This document shows positions 32,640 to 42,301 of a stretch of 64,000 nucleotides of DNA, piece after piece. A model generated the notes under the pieces. That model saw only the letters and a program-made list of their open reading frames with translations, was not told where the DNA came from and made no database searches. Numbering within the stretch: position 1 is the stretch's first letter; each line of letters begins with the position of its first letter. The DNA comes from Kaistella sp. (GTDB taxonomy: Bacteria > Bacteroidota > Bacteroidia > Flavobacteriales > Weeksellaceae), in the NCBI GenBank assembly GCA_019459085.1, contig JAIBEW010000010.1:1-64000 (forward strand), given 5' to 3'. The position numbers and the translations under genes were made by a program.

Positions 32640-32728
32640 ATTATTTTTTTATTTTTTAAATGCCTCTGCATTATTTTGATGCATTTTGGGCAACATGATG
32701 AACGCGCTCGCTGCGCTTCCATGATTAT

Positions 32729-35332
32729 TTATTCATCGAAAAGGCTTCCGATGGTTCCTTCATCCGGGAACTCACCGTCGCGCACATCTTCGTCGATGAA
32801 ACTGATGTGGCCATCCGTAGCTTCCACCACATCAAAACCTTCGTTGATCTCTTCTGCAGGTTCCGGCATGGTGATGTTGATGGTCTTTATTTTGTTTTTC
32901 GTCAGTTGGTTACCAATCGCCTTAATCCCTTTGATGGCGATAAATTCGTCGATACTGATGGTCTCCGGCTCCTTTTCCTTGCCTTTTTCTTTGGCAAAAA
33001 CCAGTTCAGCGGTGGAATTGTCCGCAACAATTACATTTTCGATGAATGAGTTGGGATGTTCCGACGGCATGAAGTTCTGCACATTCGGTGTGTTTTCGAG
33101 CAGGAACCTTTTGATGAAATAAATGCCTTTTTCTCCGTCAAAATAAATGCATGTAATGGGTTGTTCCGGCTTCCATTTTTCCAGAACCAGATATTCGTCT
33201 TCGAAACGGTTCATCAGGTCGAAAGAAAGCAGTTTTGCTTCGCCCTGCGAATTGATGGTGAGGATTCTGTCATCGCCTTTGAAGGTTCCGAGCAGCGTTC
33301 CCCTCGCGTCGGCATTCAGTCTGCGCACCGTATCATCAAACCAGATTTTTCTCGGCGCTAAAGTGGAATGACCTTCCTCTTTCAGATCCACTTTTTTAAT
33401 CGTGTATTTCGTCACCAGATTTCCTTTCGAATCACGTCCTTTAATGGCCAGTTCCGAGAAATCGATTTCAATTTTGTTTTTTCTGACGCGCGCGTTCGGC
33501 TTCAGTAAAACCGTCACAAGTTCGGCTTCGCCGTTCGGATTGGCGGAAAAATACAGCATTTCTGACCCTTTTGCATCCGAAGCCAGCTTGTAATCGGTAT
33601 TTCTTGTAACGCCGGTTACGGAAAAACGTTTCATATAATACGGACCTTCCCTTCCTTCGCGGTAAATCATGTTGTACACCGTGCGTTTGTCGTTTTTTTT
33701 CCAGATGGCAACATGTTCAATATTCTTCCCGATAAAGGTTTTGGCCTCCACTTTCACGACTTTCATCGTGCCGTCTTTCTGGAACGTAATGATATCGTCG
33801 ATATCGGAGCAGTCGAAAAGATACTGGTCTTTTTTCAGGGAGGTCCCGATGAAGCCTTCCTCGAAATTGGCGTAGAATTTTTCGTTTGCCACTGCCACTT
33901 TGGTCGCATCAATGGTGTCAAAAATCCGCAGTTCGGTTTTTCTTTCTTTTCCTTTGCCGTATTTTTTCTGGATATTCAGGTAATAATCAATGGCGTAAGC
34001 AATTAAGTTCGCCAAATGGTGTTTTACCTGCTCAATTTTACCTTCAAGAGCCAGAAGATTTTCCTTGAATTTATCGAGGTCGAAACGCGATATCCTTTTA
34101 ATCCTGATTTCCGTCAATCTTAAAATGTCTTCTTCAGTAACAGCTCTGAGCAAATTTTTGGTATGCGGTTTCAAACCTTCATCGATCGTGGAAATTACCT
34201 CTTCCCAGGTTTTCACTTCCTCGATGTCGTGGTAAATCCTGTTTTCGATAAATATCCTTTCAAGCGAAGCAAAATGCCAGTTTTCCTGAAGTTCGTGAAG
34301 CTCAATCTCGAGTTCCTTTTTGAGCAGCGAAACCGTATGTTCGGTATTCTGTCTTAAAATCTCAGAAACGGTGAGGAACATCGGTTTGTCGCCGACAATT
34401 ACACAGGCATTCGGGGAAATCGGGATCTCACAGTCGGTGAAAGCGTACAACGCATCGATGGTTTTGTCCAAAGAAACATCGCTGTTCAAAAAAATATTGA
34501 TTTCCACCTGATCAGAGGTGTTGTCTTCAATTTTTTTGATCTTGATTTTTCCTTTTTCATTGGCTTTGATGACCGAATCGATAAGGTCGCCGGTATTTCT
34601 ACCAAACGGAAGTTCGGTAATGCAGAGTGTGTGTTTGTCTTTCTGAATAATCCTTGCTCTGGTGCGGATTCTTCCTCCCCGTTCGCCGTCGTTATAATTG
34701 GAAACATCCAGCATTCCTCCGGTTAAAAAATCAGGAAAAAGTTCGAATTTTTTGCCTTTTAAATGGGCGATTGAAGCATTGATGAGTTCATTGAAATTAT
34801 GGGGCATAATTTTCGTCGAAAGTCCTACTCCGATTCCTTCCACACCGGAAGCCAAGAGCAGCGGGAACTTTACCGGAAGATCAATCGGCTCATTGTTTCT
34901 GCCGTCATAGGATTTTGCCCACTCCGTTGTTTTCGGGTTGAAGACCACTTCGAGTGCGAAAGGCGTTAGTCTGGCTTCAATGTATCTCGCAGCAGCCGCT
35001 GAATCGCCGGTATAAATATTTCCCCAGTTTCCCTGTGTATCGATGAGGAGTTCCTTCTGGCCGATCTGCACCATCGCATCGGTAATGGAAGCATCACCGT
35101 GCGGGTGATATTTCATTGTATTCCCGACGAGGTTGGCCACTTTGTTGTAACGGCCGTCTTCCAGTTCCCGCATCGAATGCATAATCCGGCGCTGAACCGG
35201 CTTGAATCCGTCGAAAATGGAAGGAATGGCTCTGTCGAGAATTACATAAGATGCATAATCCAGAAACCAGTCCCGGTAAAGACCGGAAACCTTTTTCAGG
35301 GATTCTTCGTGGTGATTTTCTTGTTCTTCCAT
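32729..35332 (-). CDS. parC: DNA topoisomerase IV subunit A
   Basis: 867 residues from the ATG at 35332. The breakage-reunion domain contains G-F-K-P-V-Q-R-R-I-M-H-S-M, Y-H-P-H-G-D (residues 75-80) and the active-site Tyr117 in A-A-A-A-R-Y-I-E-A-R. A coiled tower (about 360-460) and a C-terminal beta-pinwheel (about 500-800) follow. With ParE it decatenates replicated chromosomes. The pinwheel does not show the GyrA-box of gyrase that I would look for (QxRGGxG), and parE follows the same arrangement upstream, so ParC is preferred to GyrA. The acidic tail (EDVRDGEFPDEG) is unusually long. It lies 68 bp downstream of parE, in one operon. Confidence 0.88.
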   Translation of the reverse strand: MEEQENHHEESLKKVSGLYRDWFLDYASYVILDRAIPSIFDGFKPVQRRIMHSMRELEDGRYNKVANLVGNTMKYHPHGDASITDAMVQIGQKELLIDTQGNWGNIYTGDSAAAARYIEARLTPFALEVVFNPKTTEWAKSYDGRNNEPIDLPVKFPLLLASGVEGIGVGLSTKIMPHNFNELINASIAHLKGKKFELFPDFLTGGMLDVSNYNDGERGGRIRTRARIIQKDKHTLCITELPFGRNTGDLIDSVIKANEKGKIKIKKIEDNTSDQVEINIFLNSDVSLDKTIDALYAFTDCEIPISPNACVIVGDKPMFLTVSEILRQNTEHTVSLLKKELEIELHELQENWHFASLERIFIENRIYHDIEEVKTWEEVISTIDEGLKPHTKNLLRAVTEEDILRLTEIRIKRISRFDLDKFKENLLALEGKIEQVKHHLANLIAYAIDYYLNIQKKYGKGKERKTELRIFDTIDATKVAVANEKFYANFEEGFIGTSLKKDQYLFDCSDIDDIITFQKDGTMKVVKVEAKTFIGKNIEHVAIWKKNDKRTVYNMIYREGREGPYYMKRFSVTGVTRNTDYKLASDAKGSEMLYFSANPNGEAELVTVLLKPNARVRKNKIEIDFSELAIKGRDSKGNLVTKYTIKKVDLKEEGHSTLAPRKIWFDDTVRRLNADARGTLLGTFKGDDRILTINSQGEAKLLSFDLMNRFEDEYLVLEKWKPEQPITCIYFDGEKGIYFIKRFLLENTPNVQNFMPSEHPNSFIENVIVADNSTAELVFAKEKGKEKEPETISIDEFIAIKGIKAIGNQLTKNKIKTINITMPEPAEEINEGFDVVEATDGHISFIDEDVRDGEFPDEGTIGSLFDE

Positions 35333-35400
35333 CAACTCTTGCTCTCCGTTTTTATATTTTCAAGTTTTTTGGTAAAACTTAAGATTTTTCGTTTTAAAAT

Positions 35401-37281
35401 TTATTCCGCTTCGGTCAGGATTTCTTTTTTATTGATGTCCGGATCTTCCACCACCAGATTTTCGAGAATAAAGGTTTGGCGGTCCGGCGTATTTTTGCCC
35501 ATATAAAATTCCAGAATCTGTTCTATGGTCTGGTCTTTCCCCAAAACTACGGGTTCCAGACGTATGTCTTTTCCGATAAAATGCTTGAATTCATCAGGCG
35601 AAATCTCTCCGAGTCCTTTAAACCTTGTGATTTCCGGATTTTTACCGAGTTCGTTTAATGCTTTCACCCGTTCCGGTTCAGAATAACAATAACGCGTTTC
35701 TTTCCTGTTTCTCACGCGGAAAAGCGGCGTCTGAAGGATATAAAGATGTCCGTTCCGGATTAGATCCGGGAAAAACTGAAGGAAAAACGTAATCATGAGC
35801 AGGCGGATGTGCATTCCGTCTACATCGGCATCGGTTGCGATGATCACATGATTGTAACGCAAGTCTTCAAGAGAATCTTCAATATTTAAGGCTGCCTGAA
35901 GGAGGTTGAATTCTTCGTTTTCGTACACGACCCTTTTCGTAAGTCCGTAACAGTTAAGGGGTTTCCCTTTCAGGGAAAAAACCGCCTGCGTTTCCACGTC
36001 GCGCGATTTGGTGATGGATCCCGAAGCAGAATCCCCTTCAGTAATGAAAATCATGGTTTCCGCTTTTCGCAGGGCTTTCTGATCGTTGTAATGATGACGG
36101 CAGTCGCGCAGTTTTTTGTTGTGGAGCGATACTTTTTTTGCCCGTTCGCGCGCCAGTTTCTGGATTCCGGAAAGTTCTTTCCGTTCGCGTTCTGAAATAA
36201 TGATTTTCCGGTGAAGGGCTTCCGCAATTTCCTGATTCTGATGCAGGAAATTATCGAGTTTGTTTTTAAGGAAATTCGTAATGAAAGTTCTTACCGTTTC
36301 TTTTCCCGGTTCCATTTCGTTGGATCCGAGTTTTGTCTTCGTCTGTGATTCGAAAACCGGCTCAATGACTTTGATCGCGACTGCTGCGATGATGGATTTT
36401 CGGATATCTGCTGCTTCAAAATTTTTGTTGAAATATTCGCGGATGGTTTTTACATAGGCTTCACGAAATGCGTTCAGGTGCGTTCCGCCCTGAGTGGTGT
36501 TCTGTCCGTTGACAAAAGAAAAATACGTTTCCGACTGTGATTTATCGGAGTGCGTGATCGCCACCTCGATGTCTTCGTCTTTCAGATGGACGATCGGATA
36601 AAGGATTTCACCTTCAATTTCTTCCTGTAAAAGGTCTTTCAAGCCGTTTTCCGATAAAAAAGTCTCGCCGTTGAAGATGATTTTGAGACCCGGATTCAGG
36701 TAACAGTAGTTCTTGAGCATTTTTTCGATATACTCTTTTCTGAACTTGAAATGGGTAAAAATGGATCCGTCGGGAATAAAAGTAATCTCCGTTCCGTTGC
36801 GGTCGGAAGTTTCCGCTTCCTGAAAATCCTGGGTAATGATTCCTTTGGAGAATTCCGCTACTTTAACCTTGCCTTCGCGAATAGATTTCACCCGGAAATA
36901 TTCGGAAAGCGCATTCACCGCTTTGGATCCTACTCCGTTCAGACCCACTGATTTTTTAAAAGCTTTGGAATCGTATTTTCCACCGGTATTCATCTTGGAA
37001 ACTGCATCTACGACTTTTCCCAAAGGAATTCCGCGGCCAAAATCGCGGATCGTGGCTTTTCCGTCGTCGATTTTTATTTCGATCCTTTTTCCGGATTTCA
37101 TCACGAATTCATCGATGGAATTGTCGATGATTTCCTTGAGCAAAATATAAATCCCGTCATCTGCAGAAGAACCGTCGCCGAGTTTTCCGATGTACATTCC
37201 GGGACGGATCCTGATATGCTCCTGCCAATCGAGGGTCCTGATGTTGTCTTCGGAATAGTTTGCCGTGATGTTTTCGCTCAT
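35401..37281 (-). CDS. parE: DNA topoisomerase IV subunit B
   Basis: 626 residues, GHKL ATPase plus TOPRIM. The ATP site shows [17 protein letters not shown] and [13 protein letters not shown]. The second ATPase lobe has [15 protein letters not shown] metal ligands are in I-T-E-G-D-S-A-S-G and [10 protein letters not shown]. It ends without the extended gyrase insert, consistent with ParE. It supplies ATP hydrolysis for the ParC strand-passage reaction and is first in the parE-parC operon. A -7 box TATTTTTG lies about 36-43 bp upstream. Confidence 0.9.
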   Translation of the reverse strand: MSENITANYSEDNIRTLDWQEHIRIRPGMYIGKLGDGSSADDGIYILLKEIIDNSIDEFVMKSGKRIEIKIDDGKATIRDFGRGIPLGKVVDAVSKMNTGGKYDSKAFKKSVGLNGVGSKAVNALSEYFRVKSIREGKVKVAEFSKGIITQDFQEAETSDRNGTEITFIPDGSIFTHFKFRKEYIEKMLKNYCYLNPGLKIIFNGETFLSENGLKDLLQEEIEGEILYPIVHLKDEDIEVAITHSDKSQSETYFSFVNGQNTTQGGTHLNAFREAYVKTIREYFNKNFEAADIRKSIIAAVAIKVIEPVFESQTKTKLGSNEMEPGKETVRTFITNFLKNKLDNFLHQNQEIAEALHRKIIISERERKELSGIQKLARERAKKVSLHNKKLRDCRHHYNDQKALRKAETMIFITEGDSASGSITKSRDVETQAVFSLKGKPLNCYGLTKRVVYENEEFNLLQAALNIEDSLEDLRYNHVIIATDADVDGMHIRLLMITFFLQFFPDLIRNGHLYILQTPLFRVRNRKETRYCYSEPERVKALNELGKNPEITRFKGLGEISPDEFKHFIGKDIRLEPVVLGKDQTIEQILEFYMGKNTPDRQTFILENLVVEDPDINKKEILTEAE

Positions 37282-37316
37282 ATGTTTCTGCGGATGCTTT
37301 TAAATTCAGTAACTCA

Positions 37317-37324
37317 CAAAAATA
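37317..37324 (-). promoter_or_regulatory. -7 promoter box of parE
   Basis: Minus strand TATTTTTG, a perfect TAnnTTTG, 35 bp before the parE ATG; -33 element not clear. Confidence 0.45.
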
Positions 37325-37434
37325 GCGAAACTAAGTTTATATTTAAAATTTTGTGGATAAATAATTCGGTGATTTTCTCACTTCTAAATCCTTTGTTTGG
37401 GCTAAAGCCATTTCCTATTACCAACCAAGAATAA

Positions 37435-37450
37435 ACGGGCTAAAGCCCGT
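37435..37450 (-). terminator. palindromic hairpin after the AI-2E family permease gene
   Basis: ACGGGCTAAAGCCCGT, a perfect inverted repeat just past the permease stop. The identical 16-mer occurs again at 63270-63285, and a partial copy (GGGCTAAAGCC) at 37399-37409. It is therefore an interspersed element that may double as a terminator. Confidence 0.55.
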
Positions 37451-37483
37451 TCTTACAGATGATTTTTGTAGTCGTACGAGGGA

Positions 37484-38572
37484 TTATACCGCCGGTTCTT
37501 CGGGAAGTTCCCGCGGTTCGCTCTGCACGCGTTCTTCTGACCTTTCTTTTTTAATCAGGAGTTTTTCAATTTTATAGATTTTAAAAAGAATTCCGGGCAG
37601 AGAAAGCATGACGGGCCCAAAAACCAGTCCCATCACTCCGAAAATTTTCAATCCCAGAACAACTCCGAACACGGTTATCAGCGGATGAATGTCGGCCATT
37701 TGTTTGAGCAATGTAAATCTCAGAATATTATCGATTCCTCCCACCAAAATAAGGCAATACAGCGCGAGAATCAAACCACCGTTCACATCGCCGCTGGCAA
37801 TTTGATAGACACAGATCGGAACATACACCAACATGGTTCCCAGAACCGGAACAATAGATGCGGCACCCGTGAGCAAACCCCAGAAAATAGCATTGTGTAC
37901 TCCAAAAATTGAATAGCCAATGATCGCAATAACGGCCTGACTGAACCCTAAAATAGGAATTCCGTATGCATTTGACTTGATGAGCGCAGCATTTTCAGTA
38001 ATGAAAAATTTTTTGCTTTGTCTGGAAACCGGAAGCAGTTCCCTGAATCGCGCTTCCATCGTTCTGGCATTACTCAGCATGAAATAAAGAATGAAAAGTG
38101 CAACAAAAATGTTCGCAAAAGTCTGCCCAACCCACTGGATTGTGGACGGAACATAGGAAATGACCTTGTTCACGAGTTGTAAGACCTGCGCGTTGGAAAT
38201 GGTTATATCAAGACCTTTTAAAAAATCATTGTTTTCAATAAGAATTCGGATGGAATTGAATTTATGCAGCACCGTCTCGCGGTCGCTGATAATTTCATTG
38301 ATTTTCGGGACCAGAATTTCAAGGGCAATCCAAAGCGGAATTGCAAAGGTGATGATGATTAAAAAAATAATCAGCGCAATCGAGAGGTTTTTGTTCCGTT
38401 TTTGGACTTCTGTCAACTTCAGATAGAATTTCCGGGTCAGGACGTATAATGTAACTGCTCCCAATAAACCGGATACAAAATAATTCAGTTCAATTAAAAT
38501 GATGATGATGAGCAGAAGCGCAATAATAAGAATGGCTTTCTGAACATTGATTCTCTGAAACAGTTTTTGCAT
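37484..38572 (-). CDS. AI-2E family transporter (YhhT/TqsA-like)
   Basis: 362 residues from the ATG at 38572 (MQKLFQ). The longer frame begins inside the -7 box, so it is not the start. It has about eight membrane segments in the family arrangement: paired helices at the N-terminus, a cytosolic or periplasmic mid-domain (about 90-170), then A-N-I-F-V-A-L-F-I-L-Y-F and the conserved G-L-L-T-G-A-A-S-I-V-P-V-L-G-T with a later L-V-F-G-P-V. Members of this family export autoinducer 2, Na+/H+ or other solutes; most have no proven substrate. It ends in a charged tail rich in Glu and Arg. Single gene. Confidence 0.88.
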   Translation of the reverse strand: MQKLFQRINVQKAILIIALLLIIIILIELNYFVSGLLGAVTLYVLTRKFYLKLTEVQKRNKNLSIALIIFLIIITFAIPLWIALEILVPKINEIISDRETVLHKFNSIRILIENNDFLKGLDITISNAQVLQLVNKVISYVPSTIQWVGQTFANIFVALFILYFMLSNARTMEARFRELLPVSRQSKKFFITENAALIKSNAYGIPILGFSQAVIAIIGYSIFGVHNAIFWGLLTGAASIVPVLGTMLVYVPICVYQIASGDVNGGLILALYCLILVGGIDNILRFTLLKQMADIHPLITVFGVVLGLKIFGVMGLVFGPVMLSLPGILFKIYKIEKLLIKKERSEERVQSEPRELPEEPAV

Positions 38573-38590
38573 GTCTCTGAATTTTAGTAT

Positions 38591-38598
38591 CAAATTTA
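38591..38598 (-). promoter_or_regulatory. -7 promoter box of the AI-2E family permease gene
   Basis: Minus strand TAAATTTG, a perfect TAnnTTTG, 18 bp before the ATG at 38572. It supports that start. Confidence 0.5.
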
Positions 38599-38626
38599 TG
38601 AAAACCTTGCGAGACGAAGCACAAAA

Positions 38627-38648
38627 AAGCAGACCGATAAGTCTGCTT
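38627..38648 (-). terminator. terminator of ychF
   Basis: AAGCAGAC-(6 nt)-GTCTGCTT, then a T-run on the minus strand (TTTTTT), 31 bp after the ychF stop. Confidence 0.85.
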
Positions 38649-38679
38649 GGTTATTTTTTGAGAAAATATTATACTTCGG

Positions 38680-39771
38680 TTACACATTAAATCGGAAATG
38701 CATCACATCGCCGTCTTTTACGATATATTCTTTCCCTTCCACTTTCATTTTTCCGGCTTCCTTTACTTTGGCTTCAGAACCAAAACTTACAAAATCTTCA
38801 TACCCGATCACTTCTGCACGGATGAATCCTTTCTCAAAATCAGTATGAATGACTCCTGCAGCCTGAGGTGCTGTCCATCCCTGGCCGATTGTCCAGGCGC
38901 GGACTTCTTTTACGCCAGCAGTAAAATACGTCTGAAGATGAAGTAAATCGTAAGCTTTTCTGATGAGTCTGTTTACACCCGGTTCTTCAAGACCGAGTTC
39001 TTCAAGAAACATCTGTCTTTCTTCGAAAGTCTCCAGTTCGTTGATGTCGGCTTCAATCTGTGCGGCCAGAACCACTACTTCGGCTTCCTCTCTTTTCGCC
39101 ATTTCCTCGATCTTTGCAATCCATTCGTTGCCGTTCTTGATCGAGTTTTCATCCACATTGCAAACGTACAGAACTGGTTTTTTCGTCAGCAGCTGAATTT
39201 CATCAATTATAGGCTTTGTAAAATCATCGACAGGAAATTCACGGGCGTTTTTCCCGGATTCTACAAATTCATTGAGTTTCAAAAGAGTTTCGTAGGTCAG
39301 TACATCTTCCTTCTTACCGGATTTGATGAATTTTTTGGCTTTATCAACCGCTTTTCCAAGCGCTTCCATATCTTTCAGCTGAAGCTCAATGTCAATGATT
39401 TCCTTGTCACGGATCGGATCCACAGAACCTTCCACGTGAATGATGTTTCCGTTTTCGAAACATCTGAGGACATGAATAATGGCTTCGCATTCGCGGATAT
39501 TGGCCAGAAACTGATTTCCCAGACCTTCCCCTTTGCTTGCACCCTTTACCAGACCGGCAATGTCTACAATTTCCACCACTGCAGGAAGTACCCTTTCCGG
39601 ATTTACGAGTTTTTCCAGTTCAAAAAGACGGTGATCGGGAACAGAAACGGTTCCGAGATTAGGCTCTATGGTACAGAACGGATAATTTGCCGACTGTGCT
39701 TTGGCGTTGCTTAAACAGTTAAAAAGAGTTGATTTACCTACATTTGGTAATCCTACGATTCCACATTTCAT
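38680..39771 (-). CDS. ychF: redox-regulated ATPase YchF (Obg family)
   Basis: 363 residues from the ATG at 39771 (MKCGIVGLPNVGKST). The P-loop G-L-P-N-V-G-K-S-T, the switch D-I-A-G-L-V-K-G-A-S and the specificity motif N-V-D-E (in place of NKxD, giving ATP rather than GTP preference) are all present. The TGS-like C-terminal domain ends Y-I-V-K-D-G-D-V-M-H-F-R-F. YchF interacts with ribosomes and modulates oxidative-stress responses. The frame upstream to 39810 is the untranslated leader, which holds a hairpin. Single-gene unit with its own promoter and terminator. Confidence 0.95.
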   Translation of the reverse strand: MKCGIVGLPNVGKSTLFNCLSNAKAQSANYPFCTIEPNLGTVSVPDHRLFELEKLVNPERVLPAVVEIVDIAGLVKGASKGEGLGNQFLANIRECEAIIHVLRCFENGNIIHVEGSVDPIRDKEIIDIELQLKDMEALGKAVDKAKKFIKSGKKEDVLTYETLLKLNEFVESGKNAREFPVDDFTKPIIDEIQLLTKKPVLYVCNVDENSIKNGNEWIAKIEEMAKREEAEVVVLAAQIEADINELETFEERQMFLEELGLEEPGVNRLIRKAYDLLHLQTYFTAGVKEVRAWTIGQGWTAPQAAGVIHTDFEKGFIRAEVIGYEDFVSFGSEAKVKEAGKMKVEGKEYIVKDGDVMHFRFNV

Positions 39772-39786
39772 ATATTGTTGCTTTAG

Positions 39787-39808
39787 GCTTAAGGCATGTG
39801 CTTTAAGC
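39787..39808 (-). other. hairpin in the ychF 5' leader
   Basis: GCTTAAGGCA-TG-TGCTTTAAGC, a 10-bp stem with one mismatch, lying between the -7 box and the ychF ATG. It could affect translation initiation or mRNA stability; no known riboswitch class is recognised. Confidence 0.4.
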
Positions 39809-39821
39809 ATTTTAAGGTGCG

Positions 39822-39829
39822 CAAATGTA
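39822..39829 (-). promoter_or_regulatory. -7 promoter box of ychF
   Basis: Minus strand TACATTTG, a perfect TAnnTTTG, about 50 bp before the ATG. Confidence 0.5.
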
Positions 39830-39859
39830 GTGATTTTATGACAATTTACGGCACAAAAA

Positions 39860-39883
39860 AATCTGCCGAAAGGTCAGCAGATT
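39860..39883 (-). terminator. terminator of the ferritin gene
   Basis: AATCTGC-(10 nt)-GCAGATT stem; on the minus strand followed by seven T. It lies 20 bp after the ferritin stop. Confidence 0.85.
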
Positions 39884-39903
39884 CATTTATCTGTATTTAA
39901 AAA

Positions 39904-40455
39904 TTAAGGATTCTCGGATGTTGCATTTCTGGCGAGTTCTGCATCATCGGGAGCCGTTTCAAGATCTTTATCGAAGGTAAAAAGGGATTCGTCTGATGCG
40001 CGGTCTCCACCGGCGATCTTCAGTTTATCAATTAAATCCATCGCTAAAGTTTCCTCTTCAATCTGTTCTTTTACAAACCACTGAAGGAAATTCCAGGTAG
40101 CCCAATCTTTCTGTTCCAGCGACATATCTACGAGTCTGTAAATTTTCTCTGTGTTATCCACTTCATGTTTAAAAACGCTGTTAAAACATTCGGTGAGGTT
40201 CTGTGGATCTGGTGAGGGAGCAGGAATGGATTCAATTGTTGGTTTTCCGCCGCGGTTCATGATGTACTGCATGAATTTGATGGCGTGGTCGCGCTCTTCT
40301 TTGGAATGGCGCATCAGGAAATTTCCTATTCCGCCGTAGCCTAAATCGCTGGCCCAAATTCCGTAAGAAAGATAAGTATGAGACTGGAAAAGTTCTACAT
40401 TCATTTGCTTGCTCAATGCCTCCTCCATGGAATCTGAAAGTCGTTTTGTGTTCAT
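39904..40455 (-). CDS. ftnA: ferritin
   Basis: 183 residues in a four-helix ferritin fold without haem-binding features of bacterioferritin. Ferroxidase-site residues can be read: an early Glu in N-V-E-L-F-Q-S-H, then H-S-K-E-E-R-D-H-A (Glu, His), and later F-V-K-E-Q-I-E-E-E (Glu, Gln, Glu). The shell stores iron as ferric mineral. The C-terminal tail beyond the last helix (DDAELARNATSENP) is longer than in E. coli FtnA and acidic. Single gene with a strong terminator; no Fur-like site was recognised in the 116 bp upstream. Confidence 0.92.
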   Translation of the reverse strand: MNTKRLSDSMEEALSKQMNVELFQSHTYLSYGIWASDLGYGGIGNFLMRHSKEERDHAIKFMQYIMNRGGKPTIESIPAPSPDPQNLTECFNSVFKHEVDNTEKIYRLVDMSLEQKDWATWNFLQWFVKEQIEEETLAMDLIDKLKIAGGDRASDESLFTFDKDLETAPDDAELARNATSENP

Positions 40456-40571
40456 TATAATAATTTTTAATGTCTCGTTTACATCAAGAATAATTCCTTT
40501 AAAGAGATACGGACCTAACTTTAGTACATTTTAACAGATTGTAGAGTCGGTTTGAAGGCTTTACCGCTTAT

Positions 40572-42209
40572 TTATTCACTTGCTCTGCCAACAAATGATG
40601 CTTTCCCGGATTTTTTGTCAGCGATGACCATCATTGCCTCACCCTCACTTTCGTTGCCGAGCCGGTCGACTGCTTTAAGCGCCACTGCAGTGAGTTTTTC
40701 GCCGGATTTGTTCATGACGATCGTTTTGGAATTAATGTCAGCATTCAGAATTTCAGTCTGCCACGATTCGCCGTATTTTGTGAACAGCACCCACAGAAAT
40801 ACCTGTCCCGGTTTCTTTGCCGACCAGTTAGCGTAAACCGTTCCGCCGACTTCATTCAATGTAAGAAAAGGTTTCGCAGGAAGTTCAGCAGTCAGCCACA
40901 AAGATTTCGGAATCAATGCTTTTTCTTTGTATGGACCGTTTCGGAGTGCATTTGCCATTTGAGGGTCCTGAGTAAGTCCCGCGATGCTGTAGTGGATTTC
41001 GCCGTCGCTGTCGTTTAAGATTCCGCGCGAAATACCGATTTGCTTGAGAATTTCCGTTGGTTTATCCGTAACACCTTTCACTCCAACCGTGTTGAGTCCG
41101 GGCCAGAGGTGGCGTTTTTTTAAATTTTCGTCACTCCACCATTTTAAAAGCGAACTGAACCGCTGCTGTCCTTCTTCCTTCCAGTAGAGCTGCGGCGCAA
41201 AATAATCCACCCAGCCTTCGTTCAGCCATAATTTGGCATCTGCAAAAAGCTCATCGTACTGAGAAGAGCCTTTTACATCGGCGGGAAAGCCCGGTTTCCA
41301 GATACCGAATGGCGAAATCCCGAATTTTACGCTTTTTTTCTCAGCTTTAATCTCTTCATAAATCCTTTTGATGAATTTATTCACATTCGCACGGCGCCAG
41401 TCCGGACGCGAAAGGGTTCCGCCTGCGGTTAGGAACGCGTTCCATGATTTGTCATCGGGAAAATCCCGGCCGCCGTTGTATTCTTTGTACGGATAAAAAT
41501 AATCGTCGAAATGCACACCGTCGATATCATATCGTTTCACGAGGTCTTTCACCACGTTTGAAACATGATCCTGAGTTTTCTGGTTGGCAGGATCGAACCA
41601 ATAGGTTCCGTTGCGCAGCTTTACGATTTCCTCCGGCATTTTTTTTACCATTGAATGTCCATTGACTGTTCCGCCCGTTGTGTGAAAAGCACGGTACGGA
41701 TTAAGCCAGACATGAAGTTCCATTCCTCTTTTGTGTGACTCGCTGATCCAGAATTCCAAAGGATCGTAGTACGGACTCGGTGCTTTTCCGGCTTCACCGG
41801 TTAAAAAGTAAGACCACGGCTCGTGTGTACTGCTGTACAGCGCATCTGCAGACGGCCTTGCCTGGAAAATCACTGCATTAAAATTATTGTCCTTGAGCAG
41901 ATCGAGCATCCGGATGGCTTCTGCCTTCTGTTGGTCTGTTGTTAAATTATTTCTGGAAGGCCAGTTGATGTTCGCCACCGTTGCAATCCAGGCACCACGG
42001 AACTCCCGTTTGATTTCGGGAAGATCCAGTTTCAGCATTTCACTTCCGGAGGCAGAAACCGGCGCGCTTACAGACTGTTTTGAGGAAGGGGCTTTCGTTT
42101 GGCTTTTAGCCGCCGGATACTGGCTTTTGGCTACTGGCTGTCCGGCGCACGAATGAATAAACAGTGCGAAAATAATGAGGGAGAAATATTTTAAATGGCG
42201 GATCATCAT
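40572..42209 (-). CDS. GH10-like (DUF187/YddW) family lipoprotein
   Basis: 545 residues. A lipoprotein signal (FIHSC) is followed by a low-complexity linker (about 25-60) rich in A/K/S/Q. The catalytic (beta/alpha)-barrel runs from R-E-F-R-G-A-W-I-A-T-V-A to about residue 410, with N-A-V-I-F-Q-A-R-P, L-H-V-W-L-N-P-Y-R and I-D-G-V-H-F-D-D-Y-F-Y-P motifs. A C-terminal fibronectin-like part follows (about 440-530). DUF187 proteins are thought to be glycoside hydrolases, some acting on denuded peptidoglycan. Part of the linker is encoded by a degenerate heptamer repeat. The -7 box lies only 4 nt before the ATG. Confidence 0.88.
   Translation of the reverse strand: MMIRHLKYFSLIIFALFIHSCAGQPVAKSQYPAAKSQTKAPSSKQSVSAPVSASGSEMLKLDLPEIKREFRGAWIATVANINWPSRNNLTTDQQKAEAIRMLDLLKDNNFNAVIFQARPSADALYSSTHEPWSYFLTGEAGKAPSPYYDPLEFWISESHKRGMELHVWLNPYRAFHTTGGTVNGHSMVKKMPEEIVKLRNGTYWFDPANQKTQDHVSNVVKDLVKRYDIDGVHFDDYFYPYKEYNGGRDFPDDKSWNAFLTAGGTLSRPDWRRANVNKFIKRIYEEIKAEKKSVKFGISPFGIWKPGFPADVKGSSQYDELFADAKLWLNEGWVDYFAPQLYWKEEGQQRFSSLLKWWSDENLKKRHLWPGLNTVGVKGVTDKPTEILKQIGISRGILNDSDGEIHYSIAGLTQDPQMANALRNGPYKEKALIPKSLWLTAELPAKPFLTLNEVGGTVYANWSAKKPGQVFLWVLFTKYGESWQTEILNADINSKTIVMNKSGEKLTAVALKAVDRLGNESEGEAMMVIADKKSGKASFVGRASE
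42097..42145. repeat. heptamer tandem repeat inside the GH10-like gene
   Basis: Units such as TACTGGC, TTTTGGC, TACTGGC, with degenerate neighbours TTTTAGC and CGCCGGA (consensus NNNTGGC; on the coding strand GCCANNN). It is translated as an AKSQ-type linker right after the lipid-anchored Cys. Confidence 0.7.
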
Positions 42210-42213
42210 AGCA

Positions 42214-42221
42214 CAAAAATA
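42214..42221 (-). promoter_or_regulatory. -7 promoter box of the GH10-like gene
   Basis: Minus strand TATTTTTG, a perfect TAnnTTTG, 4 nt before the first ATG, so the transcript would have almost no leader. Confidence 0.5.
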
Positions 42222-42301
42222 CTATTATTATAAGAACTGAAAAACAGATATGTCCATCAATTCGTTTTATAAAAGGATCCGGACGATGTGTTTACTTGAA
42301 T

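Noticed and set aside
39772-39810. Extra 13 residues before YchF
   Set aside because: The family always begins directly at the MKCGIVGLPNVGKS-like P-loop; this part is the leader with a hairpin.
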